Assembly: GCF_036320965.1 (NCBI RefSeq)
Contig: NC_092271.1
Location: forward strand, 16,795,529 to 16,859,528
From: Panulirus ornatus
Taxonomy: Eukaryota; Arthropoda; Malacostraca; Decapoda; Palinuridae
DNA: 64,000 bases
Direction: 5' to 3'
Below are positions 1 through 17,200 of the stretch, piece by piece (the first letter of the stretch is position 1; each line of letters begins with the position of its first letter). Position numbers and translations under genes: made by a program. Below the pieces are notes generated by a model. The model worked only from the letters and a program-made list of their open reading frames with translations, made no database searches and was not told the DNA's origin.

Positions 1-354
1 GTATAAATATTTAATCGTTTCTGGTTGGAAAGATAGATCCATATTTTTTCGTGACCTTTCACCATAACGTTTGACCTCAGATATGCAGCAGCATCCTTGA
101 CCTTTACAAAGGGAAGGAAAAGGATTAGTGGATGATAGGAAGGAATAAATCTGAAAGTTAGAAATGGTAAATTGGCGCCAGCCAGGTAAGACCACCGACT
201 GGAAGGCTTTACGTGGCAGGGAAGCCATGTGGTTATAGTACATATTTTTCTTCACTTTGGTACAGACTCGCTCCTTACCTGGGCTGAGATCTATGTCAAC
301 TCCTTTCCACCCAGCGCCGCCACTGGCTCCTCCAAATTCGCACGGTATAAATCC
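1..354. other. No recognisable feature
   Basis: Mixed-composition DNA without a long ORF, repeat or RNA gene that I can recognise. Confidence 0.6.
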
Positions 355-358
355 ACGA

Positions 359-765
359 GACATCTAACCTCTCCACTGTAGAGGGGCTGAAACACATCAA
401 ACCTCTCCACTGTAGAGGGACTGAAACGCATCAAACCTCTCCACTGTAGAGGGACTGAAACACATCAAACCACTCCACTGTTGAGGGACTGAAACACATC
501 AAACCTCTCCACTGTAGAGGGACTGAAACACATCAAACCTCTCCACTGTAAAGGGACTAAAACACATCAAACCTCTCCACTGCAGAGGGACTGAAACACA
601 TCAAACCTCTCCACTGTAAAGGGACTAAAACACATCAAACCTCTCCACTGCAGAGAGAGTGAAACACATCAAACCTCTCCACTGTAGAGGGACTGAAACA
701 CATCAAACCTCTCCACTGTAAAGGGACTAAAACACATCAAACCTCTCCACTGCAGAGAGAGTGAA
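359..765. repeat. 34-bp minisatellite, about 12 units, decaying to about 1000
   Basis: The unit reads CACATCAAACCTCTCCACTG followed by TAGAGGGACTGAAA. Three variants recur in a partly ordered way: TAGAGGGACTG, TAAAGGGACTA and CAGAG(G/A)GA. This implies a higher-order structure. The CCTCT...AGAGG arms make each unit weakly hairpin-forming. Diverged units continue to about position 1000, so the right edge is gradual. Confidence 0.95.
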
Positions 766-1000
766 AACACCAAATGTCTTAACTGTAAAGAGTTTAACAA
801 AGCATCACACGTCCTCTGTATGGGGGTCACACACCTCAAACCTCTCCCCCACTGTTGATCGACACATCAGATTTCTCCATTCTAGAGGGATAAACACATA
901 TCATAATAGACTCTCCATCGTAGAAAAAATTCGTGTGATACAAAGTCTCTACTGTGAAGAAACACACACACATCATCATCAGTTTTCTTCTGTGCAGAAA

Positions 1001-4216
<3,216 letters not shown>

Positions 4217-4303
<87 letters not shown>

Positions 4304-4353
4304 GGTGAAGGAGCATGTCTCACACACACACACACACACACATACACACACAC
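4217..4353. repeat. Compound (GA)n then (CA)n
   Basis: About 42 GA units (4217-4301), a 19-bp spacer, then about 16 CA units with one TA interruption. Confidence 0.97.
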
Positions 4354-5114
4354 CCTCCTCGTAAGTCCAGACCAATATCTTTGCCTTCCTTCCCTCGTAT
4401 TAATCTCCCGCCAAATGACAATAACTTTGATGAAAATTGTCAGCTGAATAAGAGACAATTTGGAAGCAGGAGCGATCGCTAAGCAGTCCATCTCCTGAAT
4501 CACACATCTGCGTCCCACTCACCTACAGGGAGGGCGTCTCCTCGTCCAGCTACACGTCGGAGCCCTTGACGATAGATATCACGATCTTCGTACTACCACG
4601 AAGGCTACGGGCGTTTCACATGATCTCTGGCGCAGAGGATCCATGTCCACAGTGAAGCTCCTCGTATGAAACACCAAACAGATTCAGATCCTGACATTAA
4701 ACAGTATAAGAATGGTTTTATATCATACTTACCAACGGTGGACCATTAGGTTGCTAGCGAGCTTGTGACTTTCTATAGCCACAATAGCTTGGTATAAGGT
4801 TACGTTGTGTCGATTGAGTCATACCTCAGGAGAGAGATGATACATATTTTGTGCTCTCATTTCACCATTATTGTGCGAGCAAAATACCATAACATGCTGT
4901 ATGAATAAGTAGAGTTTACAATTTAGAAAAATGCTTTATCAAAAGGATAATTAAGTGACGGAAATAATAATGATGATAATGATAAACGAGATAAATTCAG
5001 GAGCACTCCAGACTCACACAACAGAGAGATTTCAATCGCCCTTATAGGATAGATATAAAGGTGACGTGGAGACAGGTGAGTGAGTTCGACACCTGAGGAA
5101 CACACGCAGTGAGA
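4354..5114. other. No recognisable feature
   Basis: Mixed sequence with no supportable gene or repeat. Confidence 0.5.
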
Positions 5115-5148
5115 CGTGTGTGTGTGAGTGTGTGTGTGTGTGTGTGTA
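5115..5148. repeat. (TG)n microsatellite
   Basis: Short TG array with one GAG interruption. Confidence 0.95.
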
Positions 5149-6045
<897 letters not shown>

Positions 6046-6092
<47 letters not shown>

Positions 6093-6099
6093 ATACACA

Positions 6100-6192
<93 letters not shown>
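6046..6192. repeat. Compound (CTAT)n then (TA)n
   Basis: About 11 CTAT units change through ACACATATATG into about 45 TA units. The array abuts the 147-bp interspersed repeat starting at 6193. Confidence 0.96.
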
Positions 6193-6196
<4 letters not shown>

Positions 6197-6339
6197 CTGT
6201 GAGTCCACTGGGAAAATGAAACACGAAAAGTTCCCAAGTGCACTTTCGTGTAATAATCACATCATCAGGGGAGACACAAGAGAGAAATATAACAGTCAGT
6301 TGATATACATCGAAGAGACGAAGCTAGGACGCCATTTGG
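6193..6339. mobile_element. Interspersed repeat, copy 1 (147 bp)
   Basis: About 97% identical to 19244-19390 (about four substitutions in 147 bp) while all flanks differ, so it is a dispersed repeat. On the minus strand it reads [21 protein letters not shown] recall this sequence as common in decapod transcript and genome data. A Penelope-like or other retroelement terminus is possible, but the class cannot be decided from 147 bp. Confidence 0.75.
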
Positions 6340-6368
6340 TAATGGCGTCCTAGCTTCGTCTCTTCGAT
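6309..6368. repeat. Perfect 28-bp inverted repeat with a 4-nt loop
   Basis: Left arm 6309-6336 and right arm 6341-6368 are exact reverse complements, separated only by TGGT. The arm contains GAAGAGACGAAGCTAGGACG. The left arm is the end of the 147-bp repeat; the right arm is a head-to-head copy of the same terminal segment. Confidence 0.97.
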
Positions 6369-6369
6369 T

Positions 6370-6373
<4 letters not shown>

Positions 6374-6402
<29 letters not shown>
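6374..6402. repeat. (TG)n microsatellite
   Basis: About 14 TG units directly following the hairpin. Confidence 0.96.
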
Positions 6403-6904
6403 CTTTTACTAACCCCTTGTACTTGTTGCAAACCTCTGCTTCAGAGCTGACGGTCATCGAGGTGATAAAAGGCTCTGAGTTCAGACATAAGACTCACCAC
6501 TGCAACACCGATGTCAGCTATTTCCAAGCGAACAGGAAATTACGTTTCTCTTTCGTCGGGAATTAGTTTCCTGTTACTATAAGACTGATGATAGCAAACT
6601 GACTCTTTTTTCCTTCCCTAGTATTGTGTAGACAGTGAAATATACGCTTACATGTGTTAGTCTAGCGAGCGACTCCACTGCGGAAGACAGAAGATACAAT
6701 CTTCTTCGTCCAGGGTGACTCACGGAAGCTGTCTGTATGACGCTGACGGAAATAGAAGGAAATGATGAGTGATAACAGACACGCACTGACTCACATAAAG
6801 CAACAGCCAAACCGACTGAAACTCATTTACAGACATGAGTAATGCATTACCTGACACGTCATAACAGACGGGTATACACGGACATACAGTAATCCATACG
6901 TGAC

Positions 6905-6905
<1 letters not shown>
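6403..6905. other. No recognisable feature
   Basis: Unique-looking sequence with no credible ORF. Confidence 0.5.
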
Positions 6906-6945
<40 letters not shown>

Positions 6946-6951
6946 GCGCGC

Positions 6952-6998
<47 letters not shown>
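6906..6998. repeat. (CA)n with internal (CG)4
   Basis: CA array split by CGCGCGCGC (6943-6951) and a TTA interruption. The alternating purine-pyrimidine run is a classic Z-DNA-prone composition. Confidence 0.96.
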
Positions 6999-7549
<551 letters not shown>

Positions 7550-9613
7550 AAGACCTGGTGACGTGGAGGTCTTGGAGACGTGGAGGACCTGGAGACGTGG
7601 AGGACCTGGCGACGTGGAGGACCTGGCGACGTGGAGGACCTGGCGACGTGGAGGACCTGGCGACGTGGAGGACCTAGTGACAGGAGGACCTGACGACGTG
7701 GAGGACCTGGCGACGTGGAAGACCTGGTGACAGGAGGACCTGGCGACGTGGAAGACCTGGTGACAGGAGGACCTGGCGACGTGGAAGACCTGGTGACAGG
7801 AGGACCTGGCGACGTGGAAGACCTGGTGACAGGAGGACCTGGCGACGTGGAAGACCTGGTGACAGGAGGACCTGGCGACGTGGAAGACCTGGTGACAGGA
7901 GGACCTGGCGACGTGGAGGTCTTAGAGACGTGGAGGAACTGGCGACGTGGAGGACCTGGCGACGTGGAGGACCTGGTGACAGAAGGACCTGGCGACGTGG
8001 AAGACCTGGTGACAGGAGGACCTGGCGACGTGGAGGACCTGGCGACGTGGAGGACCTGGCGACGTGGAAGACCTGGTGACAGGAGGACCTGGCGACGTGG
8101 AAGACCTGGTGACAGGAGGACCTGGCGACGTGGAGGACCTGGCGACGTGGAGGACCTGGCGACGTGGAGGACCTGGTGACAGGAGGACCTGGCGACGTGG
8201 AAGACCTGGTGACAGGAGGACCTGGCGACGTGGAAGACCTGGTGACAGGAGGACCTGGCGACGTGGAAGACCTGGTGACAGGAGGACCTGGCGACGTGGA
8301 AGACCTGGTGACAGGAGGACCTGGCGACGTGGAAGACCTGGTGACAGGAGGACCTGGCGACGTGGAGGACCTGGCGACGTGGAAGACCTGGTGACAGGAG
8401 GACCTGGCGACGTGGAAGACCTGGTGACAGGAGGACCTGGCGACGTGGAGGACCTGGCGACGTGGAAGACCTGGTGACAGGAGGACCTGGCGACGTGGAG
8501 GACCTGGCGACGTGGAGGACCTGGCGACGTGGAGGACCTGGTGACAGGAGGACCTGGCGACGTGGAAGACCTGGTGACAGGAGGACCTGGCGACGTGGAG
8601 GACCTGGCGACGTGGAAGACCTGGTGACAGGAGGACCTGGCGACGTGGAAGACCTGGTGACAGGAGGACCTGGCGACGTGGAGGACCTGGCGACGTGGAG
8701 GACCTGGCGACGTGGAGGACCTGGTGACAGGAGGACCTGGCGACGTGGAGGACCTGGCGACGTGGAGGACCTGGCGACGTGGAAGACCTGGTGACAGGAG
8801 GACCTGGCGACGTGGAGGACCTGGCGACGTGGAAGACCTGGTGACAGGAGGACCTGGCGACGTGGAAGACCTGGTGACAGGAGGACCTGGCGACGTGGAG
8901 GACCTGGCGACGTGGAAGACCTGGTGACAGGAGGACCTGGCGACGTGGAGGACCTGGCGACGTGGAAGACCTGGTGACAGGAGGACCTGGCGACGTGGAA
9001 GACCTGGTGACAGGAGGACCTGGCGACGTGGAGGACCTGGCGACGTGGAAGACCTGGTGACAGGAGGACCTGGCGACGTGGAGGACCTGGCGACGTGGAA
9101 GACCTGGTGACAGGAGGACCTGGCGACGTGGAAGACCTGGTGACAGGAGGACCTGGCGACGTGGAGGACCTGGCGACGTGGAGGACCTGGCGACGTGGAA
9201 GACCTGGTGACAGGAGGACCTGGCGACGTGGAAGACCTGGTGACAGGAGGACCTGGCGACGTGGAGGACCTGGCGACGTGGAAGACCTGGTGACAGGAGG
9301 ACCTGGCGACGTGGAAGACCTGGTGACAGGAGGACCTGGCGACGTGGAAGACCTGGTGACAGGAGGACCTGGCGACGTGGAAGACCTGGTGACAGGAGGA
9401 CCTGGCGACGTGGAAGACCTGGTGACAGGAGGACCTGGCGACGTGGAGGACCTGGCGACGTGGAAGACCTGGTGACAGGAGGACCTGGCGACGTGGAGGA
9501 CCTGGCGACGTGGAAGACCTGGTGACAGGAGGACCTGGCGACGTGGAAGACCTGGTGACAGGAGGACCTGGCGACGTGGAGGACCTGGCGACGTGGAAGA
9601 CCTGGTGACGTGG

Positions 9614-9615
<2 letters not shown>
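7550..9615. repeat. 2.06-kb minisatellite of 17-bp and 16-bp units
   Basis: Three interleaved units make up the array: D = GACGTGGAGGACCTGGC (17 bp), E = GACGTGGAAGACCTGGT (17 bp) and F = GACAGGAGGACCTGGC (16 bp). E is nearly always followed by F, giving a 33-bp dimer, so the array is a string of D and EF blocks (17, 33 or 50 bp periods). There are on the order of 120 monomers. Both outer edges carry the variant GGTGACGTGGAG. The minus strand almost lacks TAA, TAG and TGA, which explains overlapping 893- and 711-codon frames reading STSPGPPVTRS. These shift meaning with every 17- or 16-bp unit and have no recognisable domain, so I do not call a gene. Confidence 0.97.
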
Positions 9616-10387
<772 letters not shown>

Positions 10388-10542
10388 TTGCAAGCGATGT
10401 CTCCACCTCTCGCGGTGTTCGGTGTGATCTCCCCTCTTCCCTCCCTCACCGTAAATACGGACGGAGTGACTGCACAGCCATCTTGATCATCGAGAGGTGA
10501 CTTGCTTCCTGACTGACTGTAACAGTTACGTTGACTGACCTG

Positions 10543-10543
<1 letters not shown>

Positions 10544-10589
<46 letters not shown>

Positions 10590-10600
10590 AGGGGGGGGGC
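10544..10600. repeat. (TG)n followed by a G run
   Basis: About 22 TG units, then GGA and nine Gs. Confidence 0.95.
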
Positions 10601-10804
10601 GCCTAGGCCTAGGCTGTCGCTATAGAAACTGGGATGGGGGGTGTTCAGTGTGCTTTTCCCTTTTCCATGTAATAAAACCAGAGGGGGTCTGTCAAGTTTT
10701 TTTTTTCTCTCGAGCTCTCAGGCCAGTTAGAGATAGCAGTCTCTCTCTCTCTTTCTCTCTCGTCGATAAAAAGAGTTACTCCCATTCTAAAACCTTTTCC
10801 CATT

Positions 10805-10985
10805 CACGAGATGTGAACGGTGGAGTGGAAGTGGAGTGGTGGAGGAGAGTAGGATCTGAGCTGCAATTAGTGGAGGGTGGAAGTGGAGGGAGGGGATGAT
10901 GTGTGATCTTAGCTGTAATTCGTCGTGGATGGAAGTGGAGAGAGGAGGATCTTAGTTGTAATCCACACGAGTGGGTGTGGAGGAG
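10805..10985. repeat. Degenerate tandem repeat of about 50 bp
   Basis: Three diverged units contain GTGGAAGTGGAG..GAGGAT and TTAGCTGTAATTCG-like segments. Confidence 0.6.
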
Positions 10986-12328
10986 TTGAAATGTTTTAAC
11001 TATATGGAAGGCAAATGCATCGACTGTAAGCGAGTAAGAGTTGTTTTGCGTTGAGCGATCAGATCTTTCATCCAGCCACAATAGAGGTATCAGCAGTAGC
11101 GACAGATCACCTAGCATTAGTCTCTCATGGAAAAATGAAAACGAAGTTAAAGGATCTAATCCTTCTTCCGTTTACAACCTTTTTGATCTTTATTGCTCTT
11201 CTCTCGCTGCTCCAGGTCCCTTACCGACACTGCCTGGTGATATACATTGTTCATTAGATAGAATTATTCCCCCTCTTTCTTAACTTATTTAACAGTTCAT
11301 TCTTTCTCTGTTTCTTCTCTGTTTTTTTCATACTTCTTTTCTCCACAGTGTTGAGAGCCTTCTGAGACGTCCTCACACACACTGCAAAAATGATCTTATT
11401 TTTCCTGGTGTTTGTAGCATCCCGGCGCACGCATGCATCACCCAATCAAATCTCCTTGCAAAGTCTTATGTATTCATGACCCTGATTTGCATGTTTAGAA
11501 ACCATCTCTCCGGCTCCTCACGGTGAAAAGAAGGAGTCTTCTTCATGCTTTGGCTGGTCTGTGTTCTGGATAGTGAAGGGGCGGAAAAGGAGGTTAGATG
11601 ATCATCCATGTGTGTAGCGGACTTTTGGATATCCCTGTGCGTTGGTAATATTACTTGCTATCGACGGAGTAGGTCTGTTGTGACGAGGAGAGTTAGGTAA
11701 AGTAGTTTAGGAGGACTTGGACCATAACGTAATTAAGGAAGTCTGGCGTAACGTGGTTCAGGCTTAAAGCAATTAAGAAACCCCCTGATGAAATGGAGTT
11801 AAGAAGGTCTAGACATAATCTGGTAAAAAAAAAAGGAAAAAAGGAATAGTTAAACGTACAGGTAGTTTGTTCAGAAATCTGCTAACTTGTTAATACTTAC
11901 AAGTTCCGCTAATAAGTAGCTCATGTCGTCTCAGTTAACGTAAGAAATCATGTGTCTGATTGTAACTCATATCACAGCCTACCAGCACAGCAATATCGGG
12001 GGATACTTTTTTGATTATCCTCAAAGGTAGTGATTTACGATCTACACTTTATCATATGATTAAGATATATATATACCATCCGGTAGACAGAGATATCTAT
12101 ACGACTTAACTCATAGCAATAGATAAGGCTTATCATTCTCTATGTGATGTATTGGAAAAAGGACTTAATGCCATAAAACGTAGAATACGTCTAATGTTAA
12201 TTTACATTTAGCTATGATGTCTTCATCACACCAGCCTTAGAGTCTGTTGAAGGGTCTCAGCTCATGATATGAGTACGTTGAAGCTAAGCCACTGAAGGCT
12301 GTGACTGTGACAGCAGCGCTTCCCCTGG

Positions 12329-12329
<1 letters not shown>
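10986..12329. other. No recognisable feature
   Basis: Unique, mildly AT-rich sequence. Short ORFs have no recognisable domains. Confidence 0.5.

Positions 12330-12423
<94 letters not shown>
12330..12423. repeat. (GA)n microsatellite
   Basis: About 47 GA units. Confidence 0.98.
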
Positions 12424-12427
<4 letters not shown>

Positions 12428-12880
12428 TCAGCAACACCCAGTACCAACTATTTCCCAGATTTCATTTGATTCTTTTTTCTTCCACCCGTCGACCAGCCAG
12501 TTGACTTGCTACTCCCTACAGTCACGGTGATGTGTCAAGGCCTCGCTAAAGTCTGGTAGGATTCCAACGATCATTTGTGACAGTTAGTTTTAATGCTATT
12601 CGTCGTGTTTTCTCTCTTTTTTTTTGTCCCGAGGACTAATTTTCTTTCTCTGGTGGGTAAAGGAAAGCATTATCTTCCCCCTCAGGGATATTCCCAGGTT
12701 AAGACATCTTTTTTTCATTGCTATTTGTTATCTTACATTTTTAGATTACTATTAAGGAACCTCATGATTTCATAGGCGACATGAGCCTCATAACTTTCCC
12801 CCCCCCGCTGGGTTAGGAGGCAATGGTGAGGTTACACGCGGTGAGGAAAGTGTTTAATGTTTTACTTCAGGTGTTGACGA
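12424..12880. other. No recognisable feature
   Basis: Contains a C9 run near 12800; no gene seen. Confidence 0.5.
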
Positions 12881-12884
12881 AGGG

Positions 12885-13480
12885 GAGGAGGGAGGAGGGG
12901 AAGGGAGGAGGAGAGGGTCTGGTCGACGTATGCAAAAAAGGTGGCAGCAGCCTGCACGGCTTCCCACGCAGAGGAGGAGGAGGGAGAGAAGAGGAGGGGG
13001 AGGAGGAGGAGGAGAAGAGGAGGGGGAGGAGGAGGAGGAGAAGTGTGAGTTGAGGAAGATATGGGAAGATGGGAAGAGTGATGGAATGTAGGAGACGAAG
13101 GAGGAAGAGGAGGAGGAGGAGGAGGAGGGAGAGAAGAGGAGGGGGAGGAGGAGAAGGAGAAGGGTGAGTTGAGGAAGATATGGGAAGAGTGATGGAATGT
13201 AGGAGACAGAGGAAGAAGAGGAGGAGGAGGAGGAGGAGGGAGAGAAGAGGAGGGGGAGGAAGAGGAGGAGGAGAAGGGTGAGTTGAGGAAGATATGGGAA
13301 GAGTGATGGAATGTAGGAGACAAAGGAAGAAGAGGAGGAGGAGGGAGAGAAGAGGAGGGGGAAGAGGAGGAGGAGAAGGGTGAGTTGAGGAAGATATGGG
13401 AAGATGGGAAGAGTGATGGAATGTAGGAGACAGAGGAAGAGGAGGAGGAGGAGGAGGAGAAGAAGAAGAATGGGGACGGT
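12885..13480. repeat. Purine (GGA)-rich minisatellite, four units of 100-120 bp
   Basis: The segment TGAGTTGAGGAAGATATGGG recurs at about 13046, 13165, 13279 and 13381, each followed by AGAGTGATGGAATGTAGGAG and a GGA/GAA field of variable length. The plus strand is almost all purine for about 600 bp. Confidence 0.93.
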
Positions 13481-13603
13481 TGTAGGTGATGGAGAGGAAA
13501 TAGAAAGAAGAGATTGGCAGGAGAGGTGGCATTAGCGAGGGCTGGTTAGCAGAACGTTAGTTAGCTGGGAGAACAGTCAGAGAATGAGGGGCAGGTGCTC
13601 TGC

Positions 13604-13604
<1 letters not shown>

Positions 13605-13634
<30 letters not shown>
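13605..13634. repeat. (TG)n microsatellite
   Basis: About 15 TG units. Confidence 0.95.
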
Positions 13635-13635
<1 letters not shown>

Positions 13636-13823
13636 TGACAGAGGGCACAGTAGCAGTTAATGCCTATCGTTCGCCACAATACGACAAATGAACTTAAAAT
13701 TCGCTTTCGTTCCGTACCTTCTGCCCCGCCCCCGTCTTGCTGTGTATGTAACGAAAGAAATGGCCTCACACTATCTAGAACTCTTGCTTGCCCTTTCATC
13801 CGAACTTATAAAGTAGGAGAGGA

Positions 13824-13926
<103 letters not shown>

Positions 13927-14004
13927 CTCTCTGTTTCTCTATGCCTTGTCTCTAAAACGACGTACGGCTCGTCTCAGCCCACCTGCTCTTAACGCTGCCA
14001 GAAT

Positions 14005-14006
<2 letters not shown>

Positions 14007-14074
<68 letters not shown>
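14007..14074. repeat. (GA)n microsatellite
   Basis: About 34 GA units, 82 bp after a (CT)n array on the same strand. Confidence 0.98.
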
Positions 14075-14078
<4 letters not shown>

Positions 14079-14459
14079 CTGATATCGTACTGAGATAGCG
14101 TGTCTTGTGTGCCATCTCTCGATCTTCATATGTTACAAAAGGTTTCAAAACTAATTTAGTGAGACAGTTTTATGAGCGGGGATTCTGGCGAGCAGTCCTG
14201 GCGAACGAGCTGGCTAAACCCCTTCCACGAGTCTTAGGTGATTTATGTTTCAAGGATTCGCATAAATGTTTTTTTAATAAGGTGAAAGCCTCGGACAGAC
14301 TCAGAAGATCTTGAAAATATTGGATTCGCGATGCACGGTGAAAGGGATGTTCTGAGTGGCTTGCACGAGGTGTGCTTGTGTTAGGAGGACGACAAGATAC
14401 TTGCATTTCAGTCTCTAAATGTTGTTGTGGGATAGAGAGACATTCAAGCTCTCTTTACG

Positions 14460-14463
<4 letters not shown>
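14075..14463. other. No recognisable feature
   Basis: Unique sequence with no gene supported. Confidence 0.5.

Positions 14464-14550
<87 letters not shown>
14464..14550. repeat. (AT)n microsatellite
   Basis: About 43 AT units. Confidence 0.98.
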
Positions 14551-14552
<2 letters not shown>

Positions 14553-15342
14553 TGATAGTTCATCAGCCATCAGTTACATCAACGAAAAAGCCAGTGGATG
14601 ACAGCGCACCGTGACACAGTCAAAGACTACGTTATAGATACTACGAAAGCTATGAAACGCTATGAATCACATCGGTTCACCGCCATTTATTGCAAATTTC
14701 TCTTAACGACTAAAAGATCGTATCGAGCAAGACTTGAAACAAGAAAGTCTAACGTCACTGTGGAAAAGAAAAGAGAACGCCTCTGGTGGGTGTAAGCTCC
14801 TTTCTTCCTTCCTTAGTTTGGCATGCCTGGCCGTGAGCAGGGGTCCCTCTTGGGCCGGAGGAGTGGTAGTGGTGGTGCTGCTGCTTCGCTTGCCACTCAC
14901 TTCTCACTCGTTCTTACCACCCACCACTCCGCCCTCCTCCCTTCCTCCGATACTTGAGGAACTTATTTTGCTTGTGGACCAGCTGGTCTTTGGCTCGCGT
15001 GGAGTCATCCAATGGAATCTAGGAATTATGGGATACCAAACACAGAAGTTACGCAGCTATGATATTACCTTATCTGGTATTGGAGTTACCCGTGGTCTAA
15101 TTTGCGGGATGCGCGGGAGTTTCTCGTCTGTGGTTGACTTTTCCCGGGTCCTGGACTGCATTATTAGATGGGCTGGTCTGGAACACTGATACTGGACGAT
15201 AGTGCAGAGGAGGAACCCTCTGGACATTGTTAATAAGAACAGATGCTTTTATTCTTTCTTTCTTTCTTGCGTAATGTGGAATGTGTAATGTCTCAGTTCG
15301 TCAAGGTTTGGTCAGAGATTGTTTACCTCCAACGTTACTGTC

Positions 15343-15345
<3 letters not shown>
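14551..15345. other. No gene recognised
   Basis: A plus-strand frame of 151 codons (14734-15189) is open but Ser/Leu-rich and without a recognisable domain. I do not call it. Confidence 0.45.

Positions 15346-15423
<78 letters not shown>
15346..15423. repeat. (TC)n microsatellite
   Basis: About 39 TC units. Confidence 0.98.
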
Positions 15424-15426
<3 letters not shown>

Positions 15427-15744
15427 ATCCTACCACCTGCATCTACAATGGAAGGTTCCCCTTCTCTTCTCCCTCCTCCTCCTCCCCCCCCAGAAAAACC
15501 CCCACCCAGTTGGGTCGAACAGAGCACAATTATATTCTTGATATTTTCTTGCGGTGTTAAAGACCTGGAAGATTGCTCGTTACGCCAGAGGAACGCGAAG
15601 CATCTCCCTCGCCTGAGCGACAACAGGAACGAGCTTAGGAAGGCTTACGGCTAATTACGTGTAGGAAAAGTAAGGAAGTTAAATGAGACGGAGGGTAAAA
15701 ATGGTGGAAGAAACAGCACCCGTAGTCTTAGCATATTTTTTCCT

Positions 15745-15790
15745 GGTTGGCTGGCTGGCTGGTGGCTGGCTGGCTAGCTGGCTGGCTGGG
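15745..15790. repeat. (GGCT)n microsatellite
   Basis: About 11 tetranucleotide units with GGTGGCT and CTAG variants. Confidence 0.9.
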
Positions 15791-15949
15791 TGGTGGATGT
15801 AAGGCTGCAATGTAGTCTTCGTCTGCGGCATTGACAGTCTTGCTGGAATTCAGGAACTTGGAGAGTCTGTCTGAGGAGAGCAGCTGAGAAATTAAAGCAT
15901 AGTTGGAGTCGACAGAAAGTGAGAAATTCGCTAAGAATTCTTGTTGTCG

Positions 15950-16175
15950 TTATGGTCTTTGGTCAAGGGTGATGGTGTGGTCTTTGGTCTAGGATGATGA
16001 TGTGGTCTTTGGTCTAGGCGTGATGGCGTAGACTTCGGTCTAGAATGATGATGTGGCCTACGGTTTGGGAGGATGATGTGGTCTTTGGTCTAGAGTGATG
16101 GTGTGGCCTTCGATTTAGGGTGATGGTATGGTCTTTGGTCTTGGCGTGATGGCGCAGTCTTCGCTGTAGTTGATT
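15950..16175. repeat. 25- to 30-bp minisatellite, about eight units
   Basis: The unit resembles GTGGTCTTTGGTCTAGGATG plus ATGAT, with variants such as GCGTAGACTTCGGTC. Confidence 0.85.
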
Positions 16176-16980
16176 GCTGGGTTTTCATTCTGGCGTGTGT
16201 TGTCTCGTTTGACCCTAGAGAACAGAGTCGTTGGCCATAGTTACGTACCAGGTCTTGACTAGTTCTGTAGCTCGACTGCCTGATTGACCTTTTGTGGGAT
16301 GAACTCGCGTATTTTCTGAGTCACTCTACTTGTCTTTCCGCTTGGCTAACCTTGTCTTCGGAGAAACGTAAACTGATTTGTTTTCCCGTTTTATTCTTAG
16401 GAATAGCTATACCTAAGAATCTACATTTCTCTCCGATGTAGTGATGTTTTGTATCCTCTTCTGTCACTGTTGTTGTCACTTTCATGAAAATGTCATTCGA
16501 CAGACAAGTGGTCCTTGAAAGACATCTGTTCGAGGTGATATTTTCCTCCTGACGAAGGAGAGAGCTTATATTTGCATCTGTTGACCTCAGGGTTCAGGGA
16601 GAGTCCTGTTGACATATGACGAACTCAACTTGCACTAAAACCTTACTCTTCGGTCATGCTCCTCTTCCATGAGTCTCTGGTCTCTTCCACCTTTCCTTCT
16701 TTTAGCAAAACCGTCTTCTGATCACTACTGCTTCGCATCCAATATACGCACGTGAACCGACCAAGACTCCAGCTCACATTGGGAGTGGCTTGCTGTGCCT
16801 TATGAATATAAATCTGTTTTCATCAGGGTTTGGTTCTCCCAGTTCCTGATAAGGCCAGTATGGCATGGCTGCAGCTGTGGGTAATGCACGAGGATGACTC
16901 TATCGTCTGCAGTGATGGTAATTCCTCTCTATCCTGCCTTTGCTGTCGGCAGCACCTCGGCGCCCTGTAGATGGCGCTCT
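16176..16980. other. No recognisable feature
   Basis: Unique-looking sequence without supportable genes. Confidence 0.5.
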
Positions 16981-16984
16981 GTAT

Positions 16985-17200
16985 GGTAGTGGTCCCTGCT
17001 GATCCTCAAGCTGTGGTGATGATGAAGCAGTGATACTTGGTGTTCTCTGCTGATCACGAAGCAGTGATGATGATGATGATGAAGCAGTTGGTGATGATTG
17101 AAGCAGTGATACTTGGTGATATCTGCTGCTCACGAAGCAGTGACCCTCGCTGGCCCTGAAGCAGTGACTCATTTGATCACGAGGCAGTGATCCTCACGTG
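16985..17200. repeat. Degenerate GAAGCAGTGAT repeat
   Basis: About eight imperfect copies of GAAGCAGTGAT are spaced 25-40 bp apart, with an embedded (GAT)n. Confidence 0.8.

Noticed and set aside
355..765. CRISPR-like array
   Set aside because: Units are contiguous 34-bp tandem repeats without unique spacers, in a eukaryotic context.
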